This document shows, in pieces, positions 55,331 to 63,986 of a stretch of DNA of 64,000 nt (within the stretch, counting starts at the first letter, position 1; each line of letters begins with the position of its first letter). Position numbers and translations under genes: made by a program. Location: assembly GCF_000708595.2 (NCBI RefSeq), contig NZ_JARP01000001.1, positions 558,001-622,000 of the forward strand, in the 5' to 3' direction. Source of the stretch: Flavobacterium sp. KJJ. Its GTDB lineage: Bacteria; Bacteroidota; Bacteroidia; Flavobacteriales; Flavobacteriaceae. Under the pieces are notes generated by a model, which saw only the letters and a list, made by a program, of their open reading frames with translations, was not told the DNA's origin and searched no databases.

Positions 55331-55366
55331 TTTATGACTTCGAATGGAGGGTAAAATTTCTTTAAA

Positions 55367-55404
55367 CAAAAAAGCTGATACCTAATTTGTATCAGCTTTT
55401 TTGT
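55367..55404. terminator. bidirectional terminator between amylase and SOD
   Basis: AAAAAGCTGATAC pairs with GTATCAGCTTTTT around seven bases, with A-run and T-run on either side. Serves the convergent amylase and SOD genes. Confidence 0.92.
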
Positions 55405-55406
55405 TT

Positions 55407-56186
55407 TTATACTTTTTTGACTTTCTTCAAAGCCTCTTTGTAGTTTTCATTTGCTTTCTCCCAATTAATGTGTTTGTAAAAAGCATCAATATAACTTCCT
55501 TTTCTATTTTGATAATCTAAATAATAAGCATGTTCCCATAAATCGATACCTAAAATTGGAGTTCCTGGAATCAGAGCGTTTTTCATCAAAGGATTGTCTT
55601 GATTATCAGTTGTAGTAACTTGAAGTTTTCCAAGCTTATCAACTACTAACCAAACCCAGCCTGATCCAAATTGTTTAGTAGCCTGACCTTTAAATTGATT
55701 CGTAAGATTGTTGAAAGAGCCAAATTCTTTGTTTATTGAACCCGCTAAAGTATCTTTTGGAGACTGCTCCTTAGGTGTCAAAATATTGAAGTACAGCGTA
55801 TGATTATAATAGCCTCCAGCATTTTGACGAAGTTTAGCATTATTTAAATCTAACTTTTTCAGAATGTCTTCAATAGGCATATTTTCGTATTCAGTAGAAA
55901 CAATTTCTTTGTTTAAATTATTGGTATACGTTACGTAATGTTTAGAATAATGTGTTTCTAAAGTAAGCGAACGAATATCGGGTGCGAGGCCATCATATGC
56001 AAATGGCAATTTGGTAAGTCCAAATGAGCCAGGCTCTGCTTTTACATCATCAGGTGAGCCTATTGTTATTTTTTCCTCCTTTGTTGGTAAAGGAACTTCT
56101 ACGACCTCGGTCAGCTTGTTGTCATTACAAGAAAATAATACTAAAAATGAAGTCAAAAGGCAAAAGCGAGTAATGTTTTTCTTCAT
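55407..56186 (-). CDS. Fe/Mn superoxide dismutase, exported lipoprotein form
   Basis: 259 residues, about 55 more at the N terminus than a cytoplasmic SOD. The extension is a lipoprotein signal ending LVLFSCNDNK (Cys near residue 20) plus a linker. The SOD core starts near residue 58 (FGLTKLPFAYDGLAPDIRSL). Metal ligands: His in LETHYSKHYVTY, His in GGYYNHTLYFNIL, and Asp and His in GIDLWEHAYYLDY. Metal choice between Fe and Mn is not settled by these residues. Removes superoxide outside the cytoplasm. Last gene of the rsfS-to-SOD run, eight bases after the ACBP gene. Confidence 0.92.
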   Translation of the reverse strand: MKKNITRFCLLTSFLVLFSCNDNKLTEVVEVPLPTKEEKITIGSPDDVKAEPGSFGLTKLPFAYDGLAPDIRSLTLETHYSKHYVTYTNNLNKEIVSTEYENMPIEDILKKLDLNNAKLRQNAGGYYNHTLYFNILTPKEQSPKDTLAGSINKEFGSFNNLTNQFKGQATKQFGSGWVWLVVDKLGKLQVTTTDNQDNPLMKNALIPGTPILGIDLWEHAYYLDYQNRKGSYIDAFYKHINWEKANENYKEALKKVKKV

Positions 56187-56194
56187 AATATTAT

Positions 56195-56464
56195 TTATTT
56201 TGATGTTAGTGAATTAATTATTTCGATATAATTTTCTTTTGCTTCATCAATTGAGATATGGCTAATCTGCATCCATGCGTTTGTTTTAAAAGCATCTCTC
56301 AAGTCAAAATTTTCAGATTGATTATAGACTGCTGTTCCAAAAGTTGCCTGTTTGTAGTACGCATAAAGTCTTAACTGCACATCTTGTGGCAGCGAGGCTT
56401 GAGTCATTTTCAAAGCAATTTCTACTGCCTCTGAAAAACGAGTATCTAAATCTTTTTCGGTCAT
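56195..56464 (-). CDS. acyl-CoA-binding protein
   Basis: 89 residues, the standard ACBP length. Core motifs: LDTRFSEAVEIALKM, QLRLYAYYKQATFGT (matching the L-x-x-Y-x-x-Y-K-Q-A-T-x-G signature near residue 35), and the Trp in DAFKTNAWMQISHISIDEAK. Binds long-chain acyl-CoA. ACBP is mainly eukaryotic but found in some Bacteroidota. Its start immediately follows the psd stop codon, so it belongs with the phospholipid genes psd and cdsA, consistent with delivering acyl groups. Confidence 0.93.
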   Translation of the reverse strand: MTEKDLDTRFSEAVEIALKMTQASLPQDVQLRLYAYYKQATFGTAVYNQSENFDLRDAFKTNAWMQISHISIDEAKENYIEIINSLTSK

Positions 56465-57118
56465 TTAAGCTTTTGTAGCAATAATGGTTTTTCCGCCGAT
56501 TGCTTTTTGGTTTAGTTCTACATTTATTTGAGTACCTAAAGGTAAAAATAAATCTACTCTTGAACCAAATTTAATAAAACCTGCATCAGTACCTTGAACA
56601 ACTTGCATTCCTTCTTGTGCATAGTTTACAATTCTGCGCGCTAAAGCACCAGCAATTTGTCTGTATAATATCTGTCCGAATGTTTCATTTTCAATCACAA
56701 CGGTTGTTCTTTCATTTTCTTCGCTTGCTTTTGGATGCCAAGCTACTAAAAACTTACCTGGATGATATTTGCTGAATTTGATAATACCGTCCATAGCATA
56801 ACGCGTAACGTGTACGTTTATTGGTGACATAAAAATAGAAACCTGTAAACGTTTGTCTTTAAAAAATTCACCTTCATAAACTTCTTCAATAACGACAACT
56901 TTTCCATCAACTGGAGCAAGAATATGATCGCTGTTTCTGATTGCAATTCTTTTTGGATTTCTAAAAAATTGCAAAATAATAATCAATACAGCTAATCCAG
57001 CTAGCTGAACTAGAATTCTAAGCCAATTGATATCAATGAATTTCTCAGCTATTAAAAGCACAGCAACGGCAAAAACAGTACCTAATAAAATGGATGGTCC
57101 TCCTTCTTTATGAAACAT
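56465..57118 (-). CDS. psd: phosphatidylserine decarboxylase-family protein
   Basis: 217 residues, the short Psd form. An N-terminal double-helix membrane anchor (AVAVLLIAEKFIDINWLRIL, AVLIIILQFF) is followed by the catalytic domain (APVDGKVVVIEEVYEGEFF, PINVHVTRYAMDGII). The FIKFGSRVDLFLP segment near residue 185 carries the Gly-Ser site where the proenzyme self-cleaves to make a pyruvoyl group. Converts phosphatidylserine to phosphatidylethanolamine. Overlaps cdsA by 11 bases and abuts the ACBP gene. Confidence 0.93.
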   Translation of the reverse strand: MFHKEGGPSILLGTVFAVAVLLIAEKFIDINWLRILVQLAGLAVLIIILQFFRNPKRIAIRNSDHILAPVDGKVVVIEEVYEGEFFKDKRLQVSIFMSPINVHVTRYAMDGIIKFSKYHPGKFLVAWHPKASEENERTTVVIENETFGQILYRQIAGALARRIVNYAQEGMQVVQGTDAGFIKFGSRVDLFLPLGTQINVELNQKAIGGKTIIATKA

Positions 57119-57998
57119 AATATAAAATTTGATAAAATAAAAATATAATTGGTGCTACAAATATAACACTATCTAGTCGATCTAAGATGCCTCCATGTCC
57201 AGGCATTATAGAACCGCTGTCTTTGACGCCAGCAATTCTTTTAAATTTTGATTCGATCAAATCTCCGATCGTGCCAAAAATACTAACAATTAGAGCAATA
57301 ATCATCCAAATTAAGATTGATTTACCGCTAAATTCAGGTTTAGGCTGAATATATAATTTTGAAATTAAAAATCCGGCAAAGGCAGCAAAAATAGCTCCTC
57401 CTAAGAAACCTTCAATAGTTTTTTTAGGAGAAACACGCTCAAATAACTTGTGTTTCCCTATCGATTTTCCAACTAGATAAGCAAATGTGTCATTCGTCCA
57501 GATTAAGATAAATAATCCCAAAATAATTTTAGGATTATAATCATTAGTACCAAAAGAAATTTTTATTATAAAAATAAAAGGAAGTGTAATATATCCTAAT
57601 AGATAGAGATATTTAGATGAAATACTTATTTTTTGAACAGAGTCGTAGAATAAAAATAAAATACATTTGATTGATATGACAATAGTAACAGCAAGAAGAA
57701 CTATATTCAATTCTTGAATGTTGGTTTCAAGATCTAAATTTGAATTAAATAAACTGTTTAGATATGCGGTTGTTTGTTTATTATAATGACTGATTAATAC
57801 AATAACTGCGTATAAAGTAGTTCCAAATAAAATCGAAAAGATTTTATTAAGATTTACTAAATTGGAAAATTCATAAATTGTAATAATTAAAAAAAGACCA
57901 AAAAGAATAATAAAGCTTTCGGTTGAAAACAGAATTGAAGTTAAAAGTAAAGCGATATAAACAGCACCAGAAATGGTTCTCTTGAGTGTTTCATTCAT
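57108..57998 (-). CDS. cdsA: phosphatidate cytidylyltransferase
   Basis: 296 residues with about eight membrane helices. The CDP-diglyceride synthase signature near the C terminus is present: SKFKRIAGVKDSGSIMPGHGG followed by ILDRLDSVIFVAP. Also present is WTNDTFAYLVGKSIGKHKLF with SPKKTIEGFLGG. Makes CDP-diacylglycerol from CTP and phosphatidate, feeding the phosphatidylserine and cardiolipin routes and so the adjacent psd. One base separates it from the upstream LUD gene. Confidence 0.95.
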   Translation of the reverse strand: MNETLKRTISGAVYIALLLTSILFSTESFIILFGLFLIITIYEFSNLVNLNKIFSILFGTTLYAVIVLISHYNKQTTAYLNSLFNSNLDLETNIQELNIVLLAVTIVISIKCILFLFYDSVQKISISSKYLYLLGYITLPFIFIIKISFGTNDYNPKIILGLFILIWTNDTFAYLVGKSIGKHKLFERVSPKKTIEGFLGGAIFAAFAGFLISKLYIQPKPEFSGKSILIWMIIALIVSIFGTIGDLIESKFKRIAGVKDSGSIMPGHGGILDRLDSVIFVAPIIFLFYQILYYVS

Positions 57999-57999
57999 C

Positions 58000-58608
58000 T
58001 TAAAGATCTTCTAAAAGCAATAAATATAGATTTTTGGCAACGCTTCCGTATTGTGTAAAATCTTCCTCTTTTGCTTTTTCGAAATATTTTATTGTGGTAA
58101 TGTTGGTTGGATAGTCTCTTTCATACTTGCGTTTAATAGCGCTCAAACCATCACTTTTTATCGATAGAATTTGACTTGTTGTAGCTATTATGACAATATT
58201 TGCAGGTAACTCGTTTGGTTTATCTTGTCTGATTTGTTTTGATGAAAACAAAATAGAACCTTCATCGGCAATCAGATTTTCACAAGAAGCTAATAAAAAT
58301 TTAGGGTTTCTTGGCGAGATGTAAATTAATTTGTTTTCTTCTAATAAATGAAAAAGTCCTGGTTCATAGCACAAAACTTCATTTTCGAACCAATCGTTTT
58401 CTTCTAAAATATTTTCAAATTGTTCTGCAACTTCTTGCTTGTTTTCACAATACAAAAATTTACCGCCATTTTTCTTAAAATTAAAAATGAATTGTTCGTC
58501 TATTGATAAATGACTGTTAGGAACAGAATTACCTCCTCCGTATTCGCTTTCACTTTCTTCATCAGATGCGGTATTGCTAGAACCAAATATTTTTTTGAAA
58601 AAACTCAT
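58000..58608 (-). CDS. LUD-domain protein (LutC-like)
   Basis: 202 residues. The N-terminal 35 are low-complexity acidic/Ser-rich. The LUD domain follows: FILNFKKNGGKFLYCENKQE-type start, LISPRNPKFLLASCENLIADEGSIL with the G/S-S-I-L core, and NIVIIATTSQILSIKSDGLS. In LutC these proteins serve lactate utilisation; here the conserved partners LutA and LutB are absent and it sits between ftsH and cdsA, so a role in that context is unknown. Confidence 0.8.
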   Translation of the reverse strand: MSFFKKIFGSSNTASDEESESEYGGGNSVPNSHLSIDEQFIFNFKKNGGKFLYCENKQEVAEQFENILEENDWFENEVLCYEPGLFHLLEENKLIYISPRNPKFLLASCENLIADEGSILFSSKQIRQDKPNELPANIVIIATTSQILSIKSDGLSAIKRKYERDYPTNITTIKYFEKAKEEDFTQYGSVAKNLYLLLLEDL

Positions 58609-58721
58609 TTTATATGAAATACTTTACATGTTAATTGAAAACGTTCAAAGATAAAAAAATCTTAATTCAAAAGGCTATTTTGAATTAAGATTTTAAAAAA
58701 TATTGCATATTTCTGAATAAT

Positions 58722-60647
58722 CTACGAAACCACTTCTTCTAGATTTTTATCAAAAGTACGTTTTCCGAAAATTGTTTCTAAGTCATCTTTAAAGATTACT
58801 TCTTTTTCTATTAAGATATTAGCAAGCTGATTTAACTTGTCTTTGTTTTCTTCTAAAATTTGAATTGCTCTTTGGTATTGACCTTCAATTAATTCTGAAA
58901 TTTCTTTGTCAATAACTTTCGCAGTTTCGTCAGAATACGGTTTAGAGAAATTGTATTCGCTTTGTCCAGTTGAATCGTAATAAGTGACATTTCCGATTTT
59001 ATCGTTCAAACCATAAATGGTAACCATAGCACGAGCCTGACGCGTAACTTTTTCTAAATCGCTTAAAGCACCAGTTGATATTCTGTCAAAAGTCACTTTT
59101 TCTGCTGCTCTTCCGCCCATAGTAGCACACATTTCGTCTAGCATTTGATCTGTTCTAACGATTTGTCTTTCTTCTGGCAGGTACCAAGCAGCTCCTAAAC
59201 TTTGTCCACGAGGAACAATAGTTACTTTAATAAGTGGTGCAGCATGTTCTAACATCCAGCTTACAGTAGCATGTCCAGCTTCGTGAATAGCAATTGCTCG
59301 TTTCTCTTCTGGAGTAATGATTTTATTTTTCTTTTCTAAACCACCAATAATTCTGTCAACGGCATCTAAGAAGTCTTGTCTGTCAACTGCTGTTTTATTG
59401 TTACGAGCAGCGATTAATGCAGCTTCGTTACAAACATTAGCAATATCAGCACCAGAGAAACCTGGAGTTTGTTTTGCTAAGAAATCTAAATCAAGACCTT
59501 CAATTTTTTTGATAGGAGCCAAGTGAACTTTAAAGATTTCAGCTCGTTCGCGAATGTCTGGCAAGTCAACAAAAATTTGTCTGTCAAAACGTCCAGCACG
59601 CATTAAGGCTTTATCAAGAACATCAGCTCTGTTTGTTGCGGCTAATACAATTACGTTAGAGTTTGTACCAAAACCATCCATTTCTGTCAATAATTGATTC
59701 AGAGTATTTTCTCTTTCGTCGTTTCCGCCTGACATATTGCTTTTTCCTCTTGCTCTACCAACAGCGTCGATTTCATCAATAAAAATGATAGCAGGAGATT
59801 TTTCTTTAGCTTGCTTAAATAAATCACGTACACGAGATGCACCAACTCCTACAAACATTTCTACGAAATCAGAACCTGATAAAGAGAAGAATGGAACTTG
59901 AGCTTCGCCTGCAACGGCTTTAGCTAATAAAGTTTTACCAGTTCCCGGAGGTCCTACAAGTAATGCTCCTTTTGGAATTTTACCTCCAAGATTAGTGTAT
60001 TTTTCAGGGTTTTTAAGGAATTCTACAATTTCTTGTATTTCCTCTTTTGCACCTTCTAAACCTGCTACGTCCTTAAATGTAGTTTTGATATCTGTTTTTT
60101 CATCAAACAATTTCGCTTTCGATTTTCCAATATTGAAAATTTGTCCGCCTCCGCCACCAGCGCCGCCTGACATTTTACGCATAATGAAAATCCATACACC
60201 AATAATGATAATGATTGGTAGCAAGCTGATTAAAATATCGCTCCAATTGTTTTTTTGCAAGAAATTAAAATCTTTCAGTTTGCCTTCGCCAACTGCTTTT
60301 TCTAATTTTGTTTGAAAAATTTGGTCGTTACCTATTTCTAAAGTATAGTGAGGACCTTTGTTTGGTCTTTCAAATATATCTTTAGATACTTTTTTATTAG
60401 CTGCGTCTTTAAGAGCTGCAGCAGTTAAATATACTTCAGCTTCAGCTTTATTATAGACGATAACTTTTTCAATTTGTCCTTTTTCTAGTAAAACATTGAA
60501 TTTAGAAGAAGTCAATTGAGCAGGTTCGCTTAAATTAGATCCTCCTGTTGCAAAACTTATAAATAAAAAAACTAAAAGTATTGCGGTGTATATTAACCAA
60601 GGACTTATTTTAAATTTACTCGGATTTGGATTATTATCTTTAGCCAT
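58722..60647 (-). CDS. ftsH: ATP-dependent zinc metalloprotease FtsH
   Basis: 641 residues. Two membrane helices ([17 protein letters not shown] near residue 17 and [19 protein letters not shown] near 138) flank a periplasmic domain. The AAA+ module has Walker [20 protein letters not shown] near 235, Walker [17 protein letters not shown] and the SRH in [18 protein letters not shown]. The metalloprotease motif is [14 protein letters not shown] near 455. Degrades misassembled membrane proteins and selected cytoplasmic ones. Follows rsfS by 15 bases in the same operon. Confidence 0.97.
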   Translation of the reverse strand: MAKDNNPNPSKFKISPWLIYTAILLVFLFISFATGGSNLSEPAQLTSSKFNVLLEKGQIEKVIVYNKAEAEVYLTAAALKDAANKKVSKDIFERPNKGPHYTLEIGNDQIFQTKLEKAVGEGKLKDFNFLQKNNWSDILISLLPIIIIIGVWIFIMRKMSGGAGGGGGQIFNIGKSKAKLFDEKTDIKTTFKDVAGLEGAKEEIQEIVEFLKNPEKYTNLGGKIPKGALLVGPPGTGKTLLAKAVAGEAQVPFFSLSGSDFVEMFVGVGASRVRDLFKQAKEKSPAIIFIDEIDAVGRARGKSNMSGGNDERENTLNQLLTEMDGFGTNSNVIVLAATNRADVLDKALMRAGRFDRQIFVDLPDIRERAEIFKVHLAPIKKIEGLDLDFLAKQTPGFSGADIANVCNEAALIAARNNKTAVDRQDFLDAVDRIIGGLEKKNKIITPEEKRAIAIHEAGHATVSWMLEHAAPLIKVTIVPRGQSLGAAWYLPEERQIVRTDQMLDEMCATMGGRAAEKVTFDRISTGALSDLEKVTRQARAMVTIYGLNDKIGNVTYYDSTGQSEYNFSKPYSDETAKVIDKEISELIEGQYQRAIQILEENKDKLNQLANILIEKEVIFKDDLETIFGKRTFDKNLEEVVS

Positions 60648-60662
60648 TAGAAAAAATTTTCT

Positions 60663-61034
60663 TTAGTATTTGTTTTCGATTGTAGTTATTTTGGCGTCCC
60701 CCCAAAGGCTTTCGATATTATAGTATTCACGTATGTGTTTCTGGAAAACATGTACCACGATATGCACATAATCCATAAGAACCCATTCCGCGTTATCGGT
60801 TCCTTCTACGTGCCAAGGTTTATCTTTTAAGTCTTTAGATACTGTTTTTTGAATTGAGTTTACAATGGCGTTAACTTGGGTATTTGAGCTTCCGTTGCAA
60901 ATGACAAAATAGTCACAAACAGCCGTGTCTATTTCTCTTAAGTCAAGAATATCTATATCATTTCCTTTTACCTCTTCAATCCCTTTGATTATGTTCGCCA
61001 GTAGAACATCATTATTAATAGTCTTTTTCGCCAT
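60663..61034 (-). CDS. rsfS: ribosome silencing factor RsfS
   Basis: 123 residues, full length. Family core: DIDILDLREIDTAVCDYFVIC near residue 24, SSNTQVNAIVNSIQKTVSK, and PWHVEGTDNAEWVLMDYVHIVVHVF near 78. Binds ribosomal protein L14 and blocks subunit joining in starvation. First gene of the run to ftsH and beyond, and divergent from birA, the arrangement usual in Flavobacteria. Confidence 0.96.
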   Translation of the reverse strand: MAKKTINNDVLLANIIKGIEEVKGNDIDILDLREIDTAVCDYFVICNGSSNTQVNAIVNSIQKTVSKDLKDKPWHVEGTDNAEWVLMDYVHIVVHVFQKHIREYYNIESLWGDAKITTIENKY

Positions 61035-61127
61035 GAATTATTTTATATGAATTTGTAAAGTTACCAAAATTTGTGATTATTTTTGAACCTTAACAAAATA
61101 TTAAATTAAGTTATTTAAATTACTTGA

Positions 61128-61868
61128 ATGAAACTAATCAAACTCGATGCCATAGATTCGACAAATGACTTTCTTAAAGCATTATCCAGCAAGGATGAAC
61201 TTGATAATTTTACAGTGGTAACAGCTGAAAATCAGACAAAAGGCAAGGGTCAAATGGGAGCGAAGTGGCAATCTGAATCAGGTAAAAACTTAATTATGAG
61301 TGCCTTGGTAAAGGATTTTCTATATGATAATAAAAAGGTCTTTGACTTAAGTATTATAGTTTCATTAGCCGTGATCGAGGTTCTAAAATCGTTAAATATT
61401 CCTGATTTAAGCATAAAATGGCCTAACGACATTATGTCATATAATAAGAAGATTGGTGGCATACTCATCGAAAACACCATAAAAAGTGATGGCAGGATTG
61501 TGTCAGTAGTTGGTTTAGGACTCAATGTCAACCAGACAAATTATACTGAATTGCCAAATGCTTCCTCATTGGCAGTGATTTTAGGAAATACTGTTAATAA
61601 AGATCTTCTGCCAGCTTTAATAATCGAAAATATACAAACGAAAATTGATTTGTGGGAAACGAATTCGACAATTTTCTGGAAGGATTATTACAATGCTTTG
61701 TTCAGGAAAGGAATTCCGATGCCATTTAAAAATCTTCATCCTAAATCTTCAGGAGAAAATTTTATGGGAATAATTAAAGGAGTTTCCTCTGTTGGAAAAA
61801 TTCAAATCTTGCTTGAAGATGATTCTGTTTCAGAATTCGATATTAAGGAAGTTCAGATGCTTTATTAG
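61128..61868 (+). CDS. birA: biotin--[acetyl-CoA-carboxylase] ligase
   Basis: 246 residues: catalytic and C-terminal domains only, without the N-terminal helix-turn-helix of E. coli BirA, so it probably does not regulate genes. Motifs: LDAIDSTNDFLKAL; AENQTKGKGQMGAKWQSESG with the glycine-rich biotinyl-AMP loop; LSIKWPNDIMSYNKKIGGIL with the W-P-N-D-I; and a C-terminal SH3-like part near residue 195. Attaches biotin to carboxyl-carrier proteins. Confidence 0.95.
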   Translation: MKLIKLDAIDSTNDFLKALSSKDELDNFTVVTAENQTKGKGQMGAKWQSESGKNLIMSALVKDFLYDNKKVFDLSIIVSLAVIEVLKSLNIPDLSIKWPNDIMSYNKKIGGILIENTIKSDGRIVSVVGLGLNVNQTNYTELPNASSLAVILGNTVNKDLLPALIIENIQTKIDLWETNSTIFWKDYYNALFRKGIPMPFKNLHPKSSGENFMGIIKGVSSVGKIQILLEDDSVSEFDIKEVQMLY

Positions 61869-62050
61869 CTAAGTTTTTAAGATTCTAAGGCTTTTTATTC
61901 CCAGAAGTTTCTGTAGAGACGAACTGCTATGCGTCTAACGTATTTTAAAAATCCCGTTGAGACTTTAAAATGCAGGGTTTTTAGATAAAGTTTTCATGCA
62001 GTTGTTATTTCTAGTTGCAATGACAATAATAAAGCAAAAAAATAATCATA
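61869..62050. repeat. repeat segments downstream of birA
   Basis: Directly after the stop: GCTAAGTTTTTAAGATTCTAAGG, a unit close to those near pyrE. Then GTAGAGACGAACTGCTATGC with the following GTCTAACG (about 61912-61939), in which AGACG and CGTCT can pair; I recognise this form as a common Bacteroidota intergenic repeat. No gene. Confidence 0.6.
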
Positions 62051-62082
62051 AAAAAAGCCTGATCTCTTTAGATCAGGCTTTC
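62051..62082 (-). terminator. terminator of SRPBCC gene
   Basis: AAAGCCTGATCT and AGATCAGGCTTT pair around four bases, with a T-run on the minus strand. It lies 25 bases past the SRPBCC stop codon and could also end birA transcripts. Confidence 0.9.
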
Positions 62083-62106
62083 AATTTATAATTCACCATT
62101 AATAAA

Positions 62107-62499
62107 TTAAAGCTTTGTCATGTTATTGGCCAAAGTTTCAATGAATTTGCTGATTGGTCCTTTGATCATCATTGCCATCATAGCGTTGAATTCGCCTTCA
62201 AAAAATAATTGAACAGCACTTTCTGAATCAGAAATACTATCAATATTCGAAGTCAATGTAAATGGAAGTTTATCGCTCGCTGCACCCAAAACAATTTTGC
62301 TTGGTGCTACTTTATCTTTCATTTTTAATTTGATTTCCGGCATCCCTTTTAATCCAAAAATAAAAGAATCCTCGCCAGTTACTTCAAACTTAGCAATATT
62401 ATCAGGCATTAATTTTTCAAAATTCTTAACATCAGTCAATAAATCAAATAAATCTTGAGCTGATTTCTGAACAGTTACTTTTGGACTTTCTAAGTTCAT
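62107..62499 (-). CDS. SRPBCC-family protein
   Basis: 130 residues. START/Bet v1-like fold: the initial beta strand (ESPKVTVQKSAQDLFDLLTD), the VKNFEKLMPDNIAKFEVTGE segment, amphipathic strands (KLKMKDKVAPSKIVLGAAS), and the long C-terminal helix (MMAMMIKGPISKFIETLANN). Such folds bind hydrophobic ligands. Ligand and role unknown. It lies between birA and pyrE on the minus strand. Confidence 0.82.
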   Translation of the reverse strand: MNLESPKVTVQKSAQDLFDLLTDVKNFEKLMPDNIAKFEVTGEDSFIFGLKGMPEIKLKMKDKVAPSKIVLGAASDKLPFTLTSNIDSISDSESAVQLFFEGEFNAMMAMMIKGPISKFIETLANNMTKL

Positions 62500-62519
62500 A
62501 TTGTTTTTTGTTTTTGTTT

Positions 62520-62626
62520 TTTACCGCAAGTGCGCTAAGTTTTTTTAAAGCTAAATTCCCATAATTTAAAAATCCCAAATTTCAAAAAGAGCGAAGCGAT
62601 TTTTAAGAATCTAAGAATCTAAGAAT
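62520..62626. repeat. AAGAATCT tandem repeat next to pyrE stop
   Basis: Three AAGAATCT units (about 62605-62628) directly adjoin, and partly contain, the pyrE stop codon (TAG, 62627-62629 on the minus strand). Further out is ACCGCAAGTGCGCTAAG, similar to the repeats in the thr operon. Confidence 0.8.
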
Positions 62627-63271
62627 CTATTCCACTTCCCAAGTAGAAGGACTAACGCTCCATTCTTGCAAAGTAGATTGCTGATCTTCTGTAATATATT
62701 GTTTTTGAACCGCTAGATCCAATAAATTTTCATAATTACTCAATGTATACAAATCGATATTAGCGCCTTTAAAGTTCTCTTCAGCTACATTAAAGCCGTA
62801 TGTAAAAATTGCAGCCATTCCTTTAATGTTTGCACCTTCATTGCGTAAAGCTTCTACAGCCATCAAACTGCTGTTTCCTGTGCTGATTAAATCTTCAACA
62901 ACTACAACATTTTGTCCTTTTTGTAAAAAACCTTCAACTTGATTTTGTCTTCCGTGTTTTTTTGCTTCTGGACGCACATATACAAAGGGTAAACCAAGGC
63001 TTTCAGCAACCAGCATACCAATTCCAATAGCTCCAGTAGCCACACCAGCAATTACGTCTGGTTTTCCAAACTGTTTTTCAATATTCTTCGCAAACTCATC
63101 TCGAACATAGTTTCGGATGATCGGAAATGAAAGAATTAACCTATTATCGCAATAAATAGGAGATTTCCAACCAGAAGCCCATGTAAAAGGATTTTCGGGA
63201 TTCAATTTAATTGCATTTATTTGCAAAAGCAATTCGGCTGTTTTTTCGGCAGTATCTTTATTAAAAATCAT
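62627..63271 (-). CDS. pyrE: orotate phosphoribosyltransferase
   Basis: 214 residues from ATG at 63271 (MIFNKDTAEKTAELLLQINA). The longer ORF adds 11 codons that overlap the divergent Nudix gene's start and is rejected. Signatures: FTWASGWKSPIYCDNRLILS near residue 29, PDVIAGVATGAIGIGMLVAE, the phosphoribosyl-pyrophosphate site in NVVVVEDLISTGNSSLMAVE near 124. Makes orotidine monophosphate in pyrimidine synthesis. Only seven bases separate its start from the divergent Nudix gene. Confidence 0.96.
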   Translation of the reverse strand: MIFNKDTAEKTAELLLQINAIKLNPENPFTWASGWKSPIYCDNRLILSFPIIRNYVRDEFAKNIEKQFGKPDVIAGVATGAIGIGMLVAESLGLPFVYVRPEAKKHGRQNQVEGFLQKGQNVVVVEDLISTGNSSLMAVEALRNEGANIKGMAAIFTYGFNVAEENFKGANIDLYTLSNYENLLDLAVQKQYITEDQQSTLQEWSVSPSTWEVE

Positions 63272-63278
63272 AATACAA

Positions 63279-63887
63279 ATGTATAAAGTTTTTGTGAACG
63301 ACAAACCACTTTTTTTGACAAATGAAATCTCGAAAGAAACAGATTTTCAATTGTTCTTGTTAGAAAGTATTGATATAGAACAGCTTATAGTTAAAATGTT
63401 CCAAAATAAAATTCAAAAAGCCTGTTTATATCATCCTGACGAAAGTGAGATTATGAAAACACTCAAAGCCAAAATTCCGGTAAATAAAGCTGGAGGAGGT
63501 TTTGTATACAATAAAAAAGGCGAGGTTTTATTTATCTTCAGAAACGGAAAATGGGATCTTCCGAAGGGCGGAATCGAGAAAGGCGAGGACATCGAAGCCA
63601 CAGCCATGCGAGAGGTTGAAGAAGAAACTGGCGTAAACCAGCTCCGAATTACAAATAAACTTCAAAAAACCTATCACGTTTTTAAACGCAACGGAAAATA
63701 CAAACTCAAAATCACACATTGGTTCGAAATGCAATCTGATTTTGAAGGAATACCGCAAGGACAAATCGAAGAAGGAATTGAAAAAGTAGCCTGGCTAAAC
63801 CCGGAACAAATCAAAGAAGCACTTAAAAATTCTTATGAGAATATCAAGCTTTTGTTTCAAGAAGAAATAAAAGTCAAAGCAGATTAA
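63279..63887 (+). CDS. Nudix hydrolase
   Basis: 202 residues. The Nudix box lies near residues 96-118 and has the form G-x5-E-x7-R-E-x-x-E-E-x-G, with GGIEKGEDIEATAMREVEEE visible, so catalysis needs a divalent metal. The N-terminal 75 residues (LYHPDESEIMKTLKAKIP and before) are a small alpha/beta region outside the box. Substrate unknown. Shares a seven-base divergent gap with pyrE, a pairing common in Flavobacteria. Confidence 0.92.
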   Translation: MYKVFVNDKPLFLTNEISKETDFQLFLLESIDIEQLIVKMFQNKIQKACLYHPDESEIMKTLKAKIPVNKAGGGFVYNKKGEVLFIFRNGKWDLPKGGIEKGEDIEATAMREVEEETGVNQLRITNKLQKTYHVFKRNGKYKLKITHWFEMQSDFEGIPQGQIEEGIEKVAWLNPEQIKEALKNSYENIKLLFQEEIKVKAD

Positions 63888-63935
63888 AAAGAAAAATCTC
63901 AGCACTTAGCATCTTACCAATAATGGCGTGCCACC

Positions 63936-63986
63936 ATTTACAAAAAGACCCAATAAACTTTGCGTTCATTGGGTCTTTTTGTAAAT
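63936..63986. repeat. 19-bp perfect inverted repeat after the Nudix gene
   Basis: ATTTACAAAAAGACCCAAT (63936-63954) is exactly complementary to 63968-63986, around a 13-base loop. It works as a terminator in either direction, but the arms are longer than usual and the flanks (GGCGTGCCACC and CTGTCGGGCTATC) look like parts of a larger element cut off by the window's end. Confidence 0.85.

Noticed and set aside
58000..58608. Lactate-utilisation operon
   Set aside because: Only a single LUD-domain protein is present, without LutA or LutB, between ftsH and cdsA.
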